Of a stretch of DNA of 6,709 nt, positions 1 to 4,970 are shown one piece after another. A program made the position numbers and the translations under genes. The notes under the pieces were generated by a model. That model worked only from the letters and a program-made list of their open reading frames with translations. It did not search any database and was not told the origin of the DNA. This stretch comes from Candidatus Kaiserbacteria bacterium. Lineage in GTDB: Bacteria > Patescibacteriota > Minisyncoccia > Phycocordibacterales > UBA2100. The stretch's first letter is position 1, and every line of letters begins with the position of its first letter. The DNA lies in assembly GCA_026996985.1 (NCBI GenBank), contig JALWJR010000017.1, positions 1 through 6,709 on the forward strand, written 5' to 3'.

Positions 1-348
1 TGGCTTGCTCCACTCTTGCACCCCTTTGCCCGTTAAAATATTCAAAAGAGTATCAACCGCAACCCAAGCAACCAAAGTTATAATAATACCTACAAAAACT
101 GACCAAAAAACAGAGTGAGCTTTTTTAAGCTTTTCGGCTGAACCACCGCTTGTCAGATACAAAAAACCAGCATAAGCAAACATAACCGCAGAAACTATAA
201 CCGCCAAATAAATCATAAATTGCAACACATTGTTTGCCAAAGTTATAAAATCTTGCCACTTGCAGTCAGGAGCGCAATTTGGCAAAAGCGGTCCGGCCGC
301 AAAAACATAAAACGGAGTCAAAAGTATAATGGAAAATATTTTTTTCAT
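1..348 (-). CDS. Type IV secretion-type pilin (TrbC/VirB2-like) membrane protein, 3' end outside window
   Basis: The reading frame opens at ATG 348-346 and stays open for 116 codons to the window edge, so the C-terminus is missing. The start MKKIFSIILLTPFYVFA is a clear Sec signal peptide, with likely cleavage near residues 17-19. Two cysteines follow (C25, C29) in a short extracytoplasmic segment and could form a disulfide. Two hydrophobic helices (about 41-66 and 79-106) are joined by a loop carrying the motif LYLTSGGSAEKLKKA. This layout (signal peptide, Cys pair, two helices with TSGG before a basic loop) is what I know from the short TrbC/VirB2-like pilins that occur in many copies in Patescibacteria. 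Their actual role (pilus, DNA uptake or attachment) is not established by sequence. It lies 17 nt after the YrdC stop and has its own candidate promoter, so it need not depend on the tRNA promoter. No other secretion gene is nearby. Confidence 0.75.
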   Translation of the reverse strand, partial: MKKIFSIILLTPFYVFAAGPLLPNCAPDCKWQDFITLANNVLQFMIYLAVIVSAVMFAYAGFLYLTSGGSAEKLKKAHSVFWSVFVGIIITLVAWVAVDTLLNILTGKGVQEWSKP

Positions 349-354
349 AAAAGT

Positions 355-363
355 ATTGTAGCA
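355..363 (-). promoter_or_regulatory. Extended -10 promoter for the pilin gene, predicted leaderless
   Basis: On the minus strand TG-C-TACAAT (363-355) begins 3 nt past the end of the YrdC stop codon (366-368). Six bases (ACTTTT) separate it from ATG 348, so a normal start-site distance puts transcription on the A of the ATG. I see no convincing -35, which is usual for extended -10 promoters. This is inferred from sequence only. Confidence 0.5.
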
Positions 364-365
364 CA

Positions 366-890
366 TCAGCGAATAATTTTTATAACCGTTGAGGGTGGAT
401 TTTTCAAAACTCCAACATCAATATAAGCATCAACAGCATCTTTAAAAACCAAAAAAGCGCTTTTGGCGGATTTTGCCGGCGGTTTACCATGCTTGTTTGC
501 CGATGTTGAAATAAGAGGACCCGTTTTTAAGAGAAGTTTTTGCAATTCCTGAAATCTTGGAATTCTAAAAGCAAACCCTTTAGCTTCCGGAAATACTACA
601 GAGACGGGACCCGGCCATACTGATTCCAAAAAAAGTTTACGGTTTTTGTCAATTTTCACTCCCAACGATTTAAGTTGAGAAAAATCTGCCACCAAAACAA
701 CAAAACCTTTTCGCTCTCTTCCCGTTTGTTTGATTTTTTTAATTCTTTGTAGCGCTTTTTTGTCGGTAAGTCTGCAGGATATTCCATATATGGTGTCTGT
801 GGGAATAATAAACACTCTGTCGTTTTCATCTATTTCAGAAAAAGTTTTTACAAGTTCTTTAAATTTTGTTGCGGTTGTTTTTGTTATCAT
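366..890 (-). CDS. YrdC/Sua5-family L-threonylcarbamoyladenylate synthase (TsaC type)
   Basis: A single-domain 174-residue YrdC protein that should make threonylcarbamoyl-AMP from threonine, bicarbonate and ATP, the first step of t6A37 synthesis on ANN-decoding tRNAs in the cytoplasm. Family marks in order: IIPTDTIYGISC (about 33-44, usual PTDTvYGL), IKKIKQTGRERKGFVVLV (the KxR-type region), WPGPVSVVF, a FRIPRF strand, TGPLISTSANKHGKPP (the SAN motif) and a final PSTVIKI. There is no Sua5 C-terminal domain, so it is TsaC-sized. The frame stays open upstream to 1109, but that part is antisense to nothing real: it reads through the tRNA and its repeats. ATG 890-888 is therefore the only sensible start and gives the expected length. 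The A of this ATG is also the terminal A of the encoded tRNA CCA. There is no ribosome binding site, because the upstream bases are the tRNA acceptor stem. Function is confident from motifs; start is fairly sure. Confidence 0.9.
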   Translation of the reverse strand: MITKTTATKFKELVKTFSEIDENDRVFIIPTDTIYGISCRLTDKKALQRIKKIKQTGRERKGFVVLVADFSQLKSLGVKIDKNRKLFLESVWPGPVSVVFPEAKGFAFRIPRFQELQKLLLKTGPLISTSANKHGKPPAKSAKSAFLVFKDAVDAYIDVGVLKNPPSTVIKIIR

Positions 891-964
891 GGAGGCCCGG
901 GCGGGAATCGAACCCGCGCATCGCGGTTTTGCAGACCGCTGCGTTACCACTTCGCCACCGAGCC
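890..964 (-). tRNA. tRNA-Cys (GCA), CCA encoded
   Basis: A full cloverleaf of 75 nt on the minus strand. Acceptor GGCTCGG pairs with CCGGGCC (one G-U pair). The D arm is a 3-bp GCG/CGC stem. The anticodon stem is GCGGT/ACCGC with loop CTGCAAA, giving anticodon GCA. The variable loop is GATGC, and the T arm is GCGGG-TTCGATT-CCCGC. The discriminator is U73, the classical identity base for CysRS, and CCA follows directly in the DNA. The last A of CCA (position 890) is the first base of the YrdC start codon. Upstream lie tandem degenerate copies of the same gene. Confidence 0.95.
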
Positions 965-980
965 TTATTGAAGTAATTAA

Positions 981-1065
981 TCTGGGAATGAACACGAGCA
1001 TCGCGCAACGTGATGGATTGCGCAGACCGCCGGCCTCTGCCAGTTTACCACTTCGCCACCGAGCC
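981..1065 (-). pseudogene. tRNA-Cys-derived pseudo-tRNA, copy 1
   Basis: The first 21 nt (GGCTCGGTGGCGAAGTGGTAA) are shared with the intact tRNA-Cys next door, and so are the blocks GCGGTCTGC and GCGATGC further on. About 14 extra bases sit before the anticodon arm and about 15 follow GGTCTGC. The T stem no longer pairs, and no sequence complementary to GGCTCGG follows, so no acceptor stem can form. Two alternative hairpins are visible instead: GCAGA/TCTGC with a 9-nt loop, and GCGCAA/TTGCGC with loop TCCATCACG. It is unlikely to work as a tRNA. The middle part slightly resembles a class II tRNA (a possible CATC/GATG variable arm), so a chimera of two tRNA genes is possible. Confidence 0.6.
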
Positions 1066-1081
1066 TTATTGAAGTAATTAA

Positions 1082-1166
1082 TCTGGGAATGAACACGAGC
1101 ATCGCGCAACGTGATGGATTGCGCAGACCGCCGGCCTCTGCCAGTTTACCACTTCGCCACCGAGCC
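1082..1166 (-). pseudogene. tRNA-Cys-derived pseudo-tRNA, copy 2
   Basis: Identical to copy 1 over its full length and displaced by exactly 101 bp. It has the same missing acceptor partner, the same insertions and the same two hairpins. It is cotranscribed with the intact tRNA if the promoter at 1232-1260 is correct. Confidence 0.6.
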
Positions 1167-1182
1167 TTATTGAATTAATTCA

Positions 1183-1228
1183 TCTGGGAATGAACACGCG
1201 TATCGCGCAATACATTTTCACTCCCAAA
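1183..1228 (-). other. Leader hairpin at the 5' end of the tRNA-Cys transcript
   Basis: On the minus strand TTTGGGAGTGAA (1228-1217) pairs with TTCATTCCCAGA (1194-1183) over 12 bp with two G-U pairs. An inner GTAT/ATAC stem (1213-1210 with 1203-1200) closes a TGCGCG loop. The G-U pairs mean the fold is better in minus-strand RNA than in plus-strand RNA. The predicted transcription start (about 1225) falls at the first G of the outer stem, so the transcript would begin inside this hairpin. The downstream arm recurs in both 101-bp units (1082-1093 and 981-992), so three sites can compete for the single upstream arm. Confidence 0.5.
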
Positions 1229-1231
1229 GCT

Positions 1232-1260
1232 ATTTTACTTGCCTTTCTCATTTAAGGCAA
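1232..1260 (-). promoter_or_regulatory. Sigma70-like promoter for the tRNA-Cys / YrdC unit
   Basis: Minus strand: -35 TTGCCT (1260-1255, 4 of 6 consensus), spacer of exactly 17, -10 TAAAAT (1237-1232, 5 of 6). The start would be near 1225. It lies directly upstream of the leader hairpin and the tRNA array, and most of it lies within or next to an inverted repeat. Confidence 0.6.
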
Positions 1261-1261
1261 G
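1238..1261. repeat. 8-bp perfect inverted repeat over the -35/spacer of the tRNA promoter
   Basis: CTTGCCTT (1238-1245) and AAGGCAAG (1254-1261) flank the 8-nt spacer TCTCATTT. The right arm contains the -35 box and the left arm touches the -10 box, a good place for a repressor to bind. No T-run follows on either strand, so it is not an intrinsic terminator. Confidence 0.55.
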
Positions 1262-1262
1262 C

Positions 1263-1291
1263 TTACTTTCTTATATGTAATATGCTATATT
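1263..1291 (+). promoter_or_regulatory. Extended -10 promoter for the Mur ligase gene, predicted leaderless
   Basis: TG-C-TATATT (-10 hexamer 1286-1291) lies 6 nt before ATG 1298. A weak -35 (TTACTT, 1263-1268) stands at 17-bp spacing. A normal start-site distance places transcription on the A of the ATG. It is divergent from the tRNA promoter, so the two promoters are back to back within about 60 bp. Confidence 0.5.
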
Positions 1292-1297
1292 TCGCGC

Positions 1298-2595
1298 ATG
1301 AAAAAATCAAAAAAACCGCTTATAATTTCCATAACCGGAACAAAAGGAAAAACTTCAATAGCGCGCCTGTTTGAACATATACTTCTAAAAGAGAAATTTC
1401 AAATGTCTTGTTGGTAGACTCAGACGGACACAAGCTAAACGGAAAAAGAAAAAGCTCCTTTCAAGATTCTTTGTTTCTAAAACAGGCCGCTCCGACAGTT
1501 TGCCCGGGAAAGTATTTATATGAACTGAGAGGTAAAGAAAATTCCATAGCCATTTTGGAAACATCAATAGGAAGCGCCGGAGCTATGGGTTTGGGTTTTG
1601 CCAAAAACAATATAGGTTTATTTCATAATGTATATACCGATCATTTGGGTGTAAGGGTAAAAACAAAAGAGAAACTTGCATCTGACAAAGCAAAAATCGT
1701 ATTCTCCAGACTCTCCATTCTGGAAGACAGCAACGCTTGCTTTAACGCCAATGATTTGTTTGTATGCAAAAATCTCAATAAAATACCGGAAAAATCAAAC
1801 GCAACGTTAATTCCTTATTTCTTTTCCGATAAAAAAACACATTTTGATATTGCCGGGCATATAAAATCGGGCAAAGTTGCGGTTGAACTGCGAGATAAAA
1901 AAATCTACATTCACAAAAACACCAAAAAGTATTTTATTTTAAACCTTGAGGATATAAACTGGATATTTAACGGCGAGCATGAAGCTCTTGCCGGAGTTGT
2001 GCTGGCCACCATCTCCTTATTGTTTGCTTTCACCAAATCCATAGACAAAGTGAAAAAATATGCCAAACACATCGCAAACTTTAAAACAAAAAAAGAAGAC
2101 GGAAGATCTTATCTTATAGACAATGGCAAATATCAAATTTTTGTTGATTACGCTCATGAAATTGAATCTTTAAAGGTGGCATCAAGTTTTGCCAGAAAAC
2201 GCTCCAAAAACAAAACGATTGCGCTTGTCAGATTTGCGGTAGACCGCATTGATAGGCAACTGCAAGATTACGGAAGAAAACTGTACGGCCTTTTTGATGT
2301 TGTGGTTGTATACGACAAGATAGACGGCAAATACAAAAAACCAAACACCGGGGTCTCAAGCGTAAAACCGCGCTTTGCCAGAGAAGTGGGCGAAATTTCA
2401 AAAATAGCTCATGATGCTTTAATGGAAAAAATCAAAAAATACAAAAATCCAAAAACCGAAGCAATAAGAATAATACGAGAAGATAAAGCTATTGAATACA
2501 TTTCCAAAACCGCAAACAAAGGAGATTTTATTTTAATTGTTCCAAACGACTTTAAACGCACAAACAGCTGGATTGAGAAATACTTTAAGCTGTAA
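1298..2595 (+). CDS. CphA/MurE-like Mur ligase family protein, interrupted by a one-base frameshift
   Basis: ATP-dependent amide ligase of the Mur ligase superfamily; substrate unknown. ATG 1298 opens a frame reading LIISITGTKGKTSIARLF, with the P-loop GTKGKTS at about residues 14-20, and stops at TAG 1415-1417. The same protein continues one frame back: Q35 (1400-1402) would be followed by NVLLVDSDGHKLNG from 1402, then AILETSIGSAG, VYTDHLG (Mur-ligase central domain) and FVDYAHEIESL, typical of the C-terminal domain. Adding one A to the AAA at 1401-1403 restores a 432-residue protein. The DHLG segment, the C-terminal region around VVVYDKIDGKYKK and the final GDFILIVPNDF recall cyanophycin-synthetase-type ligases. 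There is no MurE/MurF N-terminal UDP-substrate domain, so a peptidoglycan or cyanophycin-like peptide substrate is only a guess. An automatic caller would start it at TTG 1408 and lose the ATP-binding loop. The frameshift may be a sequencing error in a short A run. Confidence 0.8.
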
Positions 2596-2596
2596 A

Positions 2597-3610
2597 CTAT
2601 CGTTTTGCAAGTACCGTTTTTTTGTAAGTATCAAGATGCTCAAGAGCAATTCCGGTTCCTTTTGCAACATTGTAAAGCGCATCTTCGGCAACCTGAGCGC
2701 GAACCCCCGTTTTTTTATAAATAAGCTCGGGCAATTTTCTCAATTGACTGGACCCACCGGTCATTGTTATCCCGTTGTCAATAATATCCGCAGCAAGCTC
2801 CGGAGGAGTGTCTTGCAACACTTTTCTTATCGCTCTTACTATCTCCTTTAGCTCTTGATCAATAGCTTCAACTATTTCATTTGTTTTTATCTCAACCAGG
2901 TGAGGAAGACCTGTCAAATAATCTCTACCTTTTACATCCATAGACAGCTCTTCTTCCAAAGGTAGAGCCGAGCCGATTTTTATTTTTATGGCCTCTGCGG
3001 TTTTGTCTCCTATGGCAAGGTTGTATTTTCTTTTGACATAATCGGCAATTGCCGTATCTATTCTGTTGCCGGCGCATTTTACCGAAGTACTACTTACAAT
3101 TCCACCTAAAGATATCACAGCAACATCTGTTGTTCCCCCTCCTATATCAACAATCATGTGCCCTCTTGCTTTTTGAATGGGTATTCCCGAGCCTATGGCG
3201 GCCAAAATCGGCTCTTTCACAACTTGCGCCGTTTTTGCCCCGGCTTTCAGTGCCGCTTCTATAACCGCCCTTCTTTGGGTTGAAGTAACTCCCGCAGGAA
3301 CAGAGATTAAAACATCGGGCTTAAATAGGTTAAACTTGGGAAGAGCTTTTTTCATGTAATAACGAAGCATTGCTTCCGTGACGTGATAATCCGCTATCAC
3401 CCCGTCTTTCATCGGACGATATGCAACTATATCATCCGGAGTGCGTCCAAGCATTTCTTTGGCATCATCACCTATCGCCAAAATTTTGTTTTCTTGCTCG
3501 GAAACCGCAACCACAGAGGGTTCTCTAAGCACCACTCCTCTACCGGGAACAAAAACCAAAGTGTAGGTTGTTCCCAAATCTATTCCCAATTTTGGGGCGA
3601 AAAAACTCAT
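2597..3610 (-). CDS. mreB: Rod shape-determining protein MreB
   Basis: Bacterial actin that forms membrane-bound filaments guiding lateral wall synthesis. At 337 residues it has normal MreB length. The actin-fold motifs are in order: phosphate-1 GIDLGTTYT (9-17), EPSVVAV (30-36), KDGVIADY (68-75), SVPAGVTSTQRRAV (103-116), KEPILAAIGSG (132-142), phosphate-2 DIGGGTTDVAVIS (155-167), KRKYNLAIGDKTAEAIK (193-209) and the adenosine-binding stretch GITMTGGSSQL (280-290). The usual MreB GGGALL there is GGSSQL, a small departure at the nucleotide-binding edge. The start MSFFAPKLGIDLG is the standard one. No mreC or mreD is present in the window. Its stop (2597-2599) is one base from the stop of the converging Mur ligase gene, and no terminator fits between them. 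Confidence 0.96.
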   Translation of the reverse strand: MSFFAPKLGIDLGTTYTLVFVPGRGVVLREPSVVAVSEQENKILAIGDDAKEMLGRTPDDIVAYRPMKDGVIADYHVTEAMLRYYMKKALPKFNLFKPDVLISVPAGVTSTQRRAVIEAALKAGAKTAQVVKEPILAAIGSGIPIQKARGHMIVDIGGGTTDVAVISLGGIVSSTSVKCAGNRIDTAIADYVKRKYNLAIGDKTAEAIKIKIGSALPLEEELSMDVKGRDYLTGLPHLVEIKTNEIVEAIDQELKEIVRAIRKVLQDTPPELAADIIDNGITMTGGSSQLRKLPELIYKKTGVRAQVAEDALYNVAKGTGIALEHLDTYKKTVLAKR

Positions 3611-3616
3611 GCCATT

Positions 3617-3622
3617 ATTGTA
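3617..3622 (-). promoter_or_regulatory. -10 box for mreB, predicted leaderless
   Basis: Minus-strand TACAAT (3622-3617) is followed by 6 nt (AATGGC) and then ATG 3610, which places the start on or next to the ATG. There is no TG extension. Only a poor -35 (TTTGCT, 3645-3640, 17-bp spacing) is visible. There is no Shine-Dalgarno sequence between box and gene. Confidence 0.45.
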
Positions 3623-3647
3623 AAGTTTTAATGTTAAAAAGCAAACT

Positions 3648-3697
3648 CTTGTTTAAGCAAAAACGCTTGATTGTTTGAAACAAAGTGCTTGTTTAAG
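3648..3697. repeat. 10-bp direct repeat in the htpX-mreB gap
   Basis: CTTGTTTAAG occurs at 3648-3657 and 3688-3697, 40 bp apart. Between them are a related CTTGATTGTTTGA (3666-3678) and the small palindrome TTGTTTGAAACAA (3671-3683). The 100-bp gap otherwise holds the mreB -10 box. The repeats lie upstream of that box and could bind a regulator; I see no intrinsic terminator for htpX here. AT-rich sequence makes chance repeats likely. Confidence 0.35.
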
Positions 3698-3710
3698 AAC
3701 CTTACCGGGT

Positions 3711-4613
3711 TTAATCTTGAACTTGCATTCCTCTTAGGGCCTGTATGCGTTTTTCTATCGGAGGATGAGTTGAAAAATATTCTTGAATTTTAGATGCAAA
3801 ACTTTTTCCTTTTTCACCAAACGGGTTTGCTATAAACAAATGAGCTGTTGCAGAATTCGCTTTCCGCATCGGCTTGCCATAGTGAGCGATTTTTTCCAAA
3901 GCGGAAGCCAAACCTTCCGGATAGCGAGTAATAAGAGCTCCCGAAGCGTCAGCCAAATACTCTCTTTTTCTTGAAATTGCAAGTTGCAAAAGTTGGCCGG
4001 CTATCGGGGCAACTATCAAAGCGATTACAAACAAAATCACAAACAAAGCGTTTGCTTTTCCGGAGTCTCTGTCCCCTCCCCAAAATGACACTCTCAAAAA
4101 CATGTCTGCCAAAATGGAGATAAACCCAACCAGTACAACGGCCACCGTCATAACCAGCGTATCTCTGTTTTGAATGTGTGACAGTTCATGAGCAAGTACT
4201 CCTTCCAACTCTTTTTTATCCAAAATTTGCAAAAGGGCTTCTGTTACGGCAACGGCGGAATGCTGCGGGTCCCTTCCGGTTGCGAAGGCGTTTGGAGACG
4301 GATCTTTTATGATATAAATTTTGGGCATGGGAAGACCCGATGCAATTGTTAAATTCTCAACCAATCTGTACAACTCCGGATTATCTTTCTTGTCAATCGG
4401 TACTGCCCCAACACTTGCAAGCGCGATTTTATCTGAAAACCAGTAAGCACCGACATTCATCACAATGGCAAACAAAGCTGAGGCGTAAAGAATCCAAACA
4501 TTGTTAAGGTAGGTGGCAAAAAGCCAGCCGAGCCCTAACACCACAAACAAAAACACGGCAAGCATTAACATGCTTTTTCTTTTGTTGTGTTGTTGTATTT
4601 CGTAGAGGTTCAT
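3711..4613 (-). CDS. htpX: Zinc metalloprotease HtpX homolog (M48 family)
   Basis: Integral membrane M48B peptidase that degrades damaged membrane proteins; the active site faces the cytoplasm in the family. It has 300 residues. Two N-terminal helices (about 16-35 and 37-58) come first, then PSPNAFATGRDPQHSAVAVT (106-124), and the zinc motif HELSH (H142, E143, H146) inside GVLAHELSHIQNRD. Two more helices (about 153-172 and 187-210) are followed by the third ligand E218 in SRKREYLADASGA. STHPPIEKRI (281-290) is the usual family C-terminal signature. All catalytic residues are present. It is the last gene of a lemA - NTP pyrophosphatase - htpX set, 14 nt after its neighbour and without a promoter of its own that I can see. 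The lemA-htpX pairing is widespread in bacteria. Confidence 0.95.
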   Translation of the reverse strand: MNLYEIQQHNKRKSMLMLAVFLFVVLGLGWLFATYLNNVWILYASALFAIVMNVGAYWFSDKIALASVGAVPIDKKDNPELYRLVENLTIASGLPMPKIYIIKDPSPNAFATGRDPQHSAVAVTEALLQILDKKELEGVLAHELSHIQNRDTLVMTVAVVLVGFISILADMFLRVSFWGGDRDSGKANALFVILFVIALIVAPIAGQLLQLAISRKREYLADASGALITRYPEGLASALEKIAHYGKPMRKANSATAHLFIANPFGEKGKSFASKIQEYFSTHPPIEKRIQALRGMQVQD

Positions 4614-4627
4614 AGTTTAAAGTTAAC

Positions 4628-4966
4628 TTATTTGATTGTTGATTCCAAAAATATCTTCTTTTCAAACCCGCCTTCTTCGGATCTCTTTTTTGCTTGCAAA
4701 GTCTCTATTTCACCTTTTGATAAATTAAATTCTTTCACAATTGTTTCTATCAGCTCAAAAATGTCCGCCATTTTACTTTGCAACTCCTCTTTGTTGTTCG
4801 GGTCGTAACCGGCTTTACGCAAATTTTCAGCCTCTTCTATCAAAAGATAAAGCAGTTCTCTTTTGTACTCGTCATCATCCATTTCTCTTTCATTTACCAC
4901 AAAACCGTCAAGACGAAGTTTTTGCGGTATTAAATCTCTTACAAGTTTTCCGTAACGTTGCTTCAT
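4628..4966 (-). CDS. MazG-like all-alpha NTP pyrophosphatase
   Basis: A small (112-residue) all-alpha NTP pyrophosphatase of the MazG/phosphoribosyl-ATP pyrophosphatase superfamily, close to the predicted house-cleaning group that removes non-canonical NTPs. Visible marks: KLVRDLIPQ (7-15), the usual start of this group; EE at 44-45 in LLIEEAENLRKAG; the second acidic helix with D68 in KMADIFELIE (65-74), both of which should carry the Mg2+ ligands; and the C-terminal KKRSEEGGFEKKIFLE (93-108). The frame stays open back to 5005, but the 13 extra codons overlap lemA, and ATG 4966 gives the family N-terminus and a 4-nt gap after the lemA stop. The nucleotide substrate cannot be told from sequence. 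It sits between lemA and htpX, an unusual insertion in that pair. Confidence 0.85.
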   Translation of the reverse strand: MKQRYGKLVRDLIPQKLRLDGFVVNEREMDDDEYKRELLYLLIEEAENLRKAGYDPNNKEELQSKMADIFELIETIVKEFNLSKGEIETLQAKKRSEEGGFEKKIFLESTIK

Positions 4967-4970
4967 ATAT

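Larger units (their letters stand above)
965..1210 (-). repeat. Tandem 101-bp repeat array (two identical units plus a partial third)
   Basis: Bases 965-1065 and 1066-1166 are identical by eye over all 101 positions. A third copy, 1167 to about 1210, matches for some 44 bases with about five changes and then diverges. On the minus strand each full unit consists of the first 21 nt of tRNA-Cys, a modified middle, a T-arm-like end (TTCATTCCCAG) and an AT-rich linker ending CTTCAATAA. The intact tRNA-Cys closes the array on its downstream side. The perfect identity of the two units against the diverged third points to a recent duplication, or to an assembly artefact. This array, the leader hairpin and the two promoters account for the 333-bp stretch between the tRNA and the Mur ligase gene. 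Confidence 0.9.

Noticed and set aside
730..1077. Plus-strand open frame across YrdC and the tRNA repeats
   Set aside because: It lies antisense to two certain genes and has no recognisable domain or promoter.
891..1109. N-terminal 73-residue extension of the YrdC protein
   Set aside because: It is a translation of the tRNA-Cys gene and the repeat array; the family domain starts shortly after ATG 890.
965..1210. CRISPR array
   Set aside because: The units are contiguous 101-bp tandem copies with no unique spacers, and they contain tRNA-Cys sequence.
1238..1261. Intrinsic terminator from the CTTGCCTT/AAGGCAAG hairpin
   Set aside because: No T-run follows the stem on either strand, and it lies between divergent genes where no transcript ends.
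1395..1417. Programmed -1 frameshift in the Mur ligase gene
   Set aside because: No X XXY YYZ heptamer stands in the reading frame (AAA TTT CAA ATG does not slip well), and no clear downstream stem was seen. A simple indel or read error is likelier.
3049..3631. Plus-strand open frames opposite mreB
   Set aside because: Shadows of the mreB coding strand; no family resemblance.
3658..3690. Terminator of htpX in the gap before mreB
   Set aside because: The only stems are very short and AT-rich (TTGTTT/AAACAA, AAGC/GCTT) and are not followed by a proper T tract.
4620..4629. Perfect palindrome AAGTTAACTT before htpX
   Set aside because: It overlaps the pyrophosphatase stop codon in AT-rich sequence; ten-base palindromes of this makeup are expected by chance.
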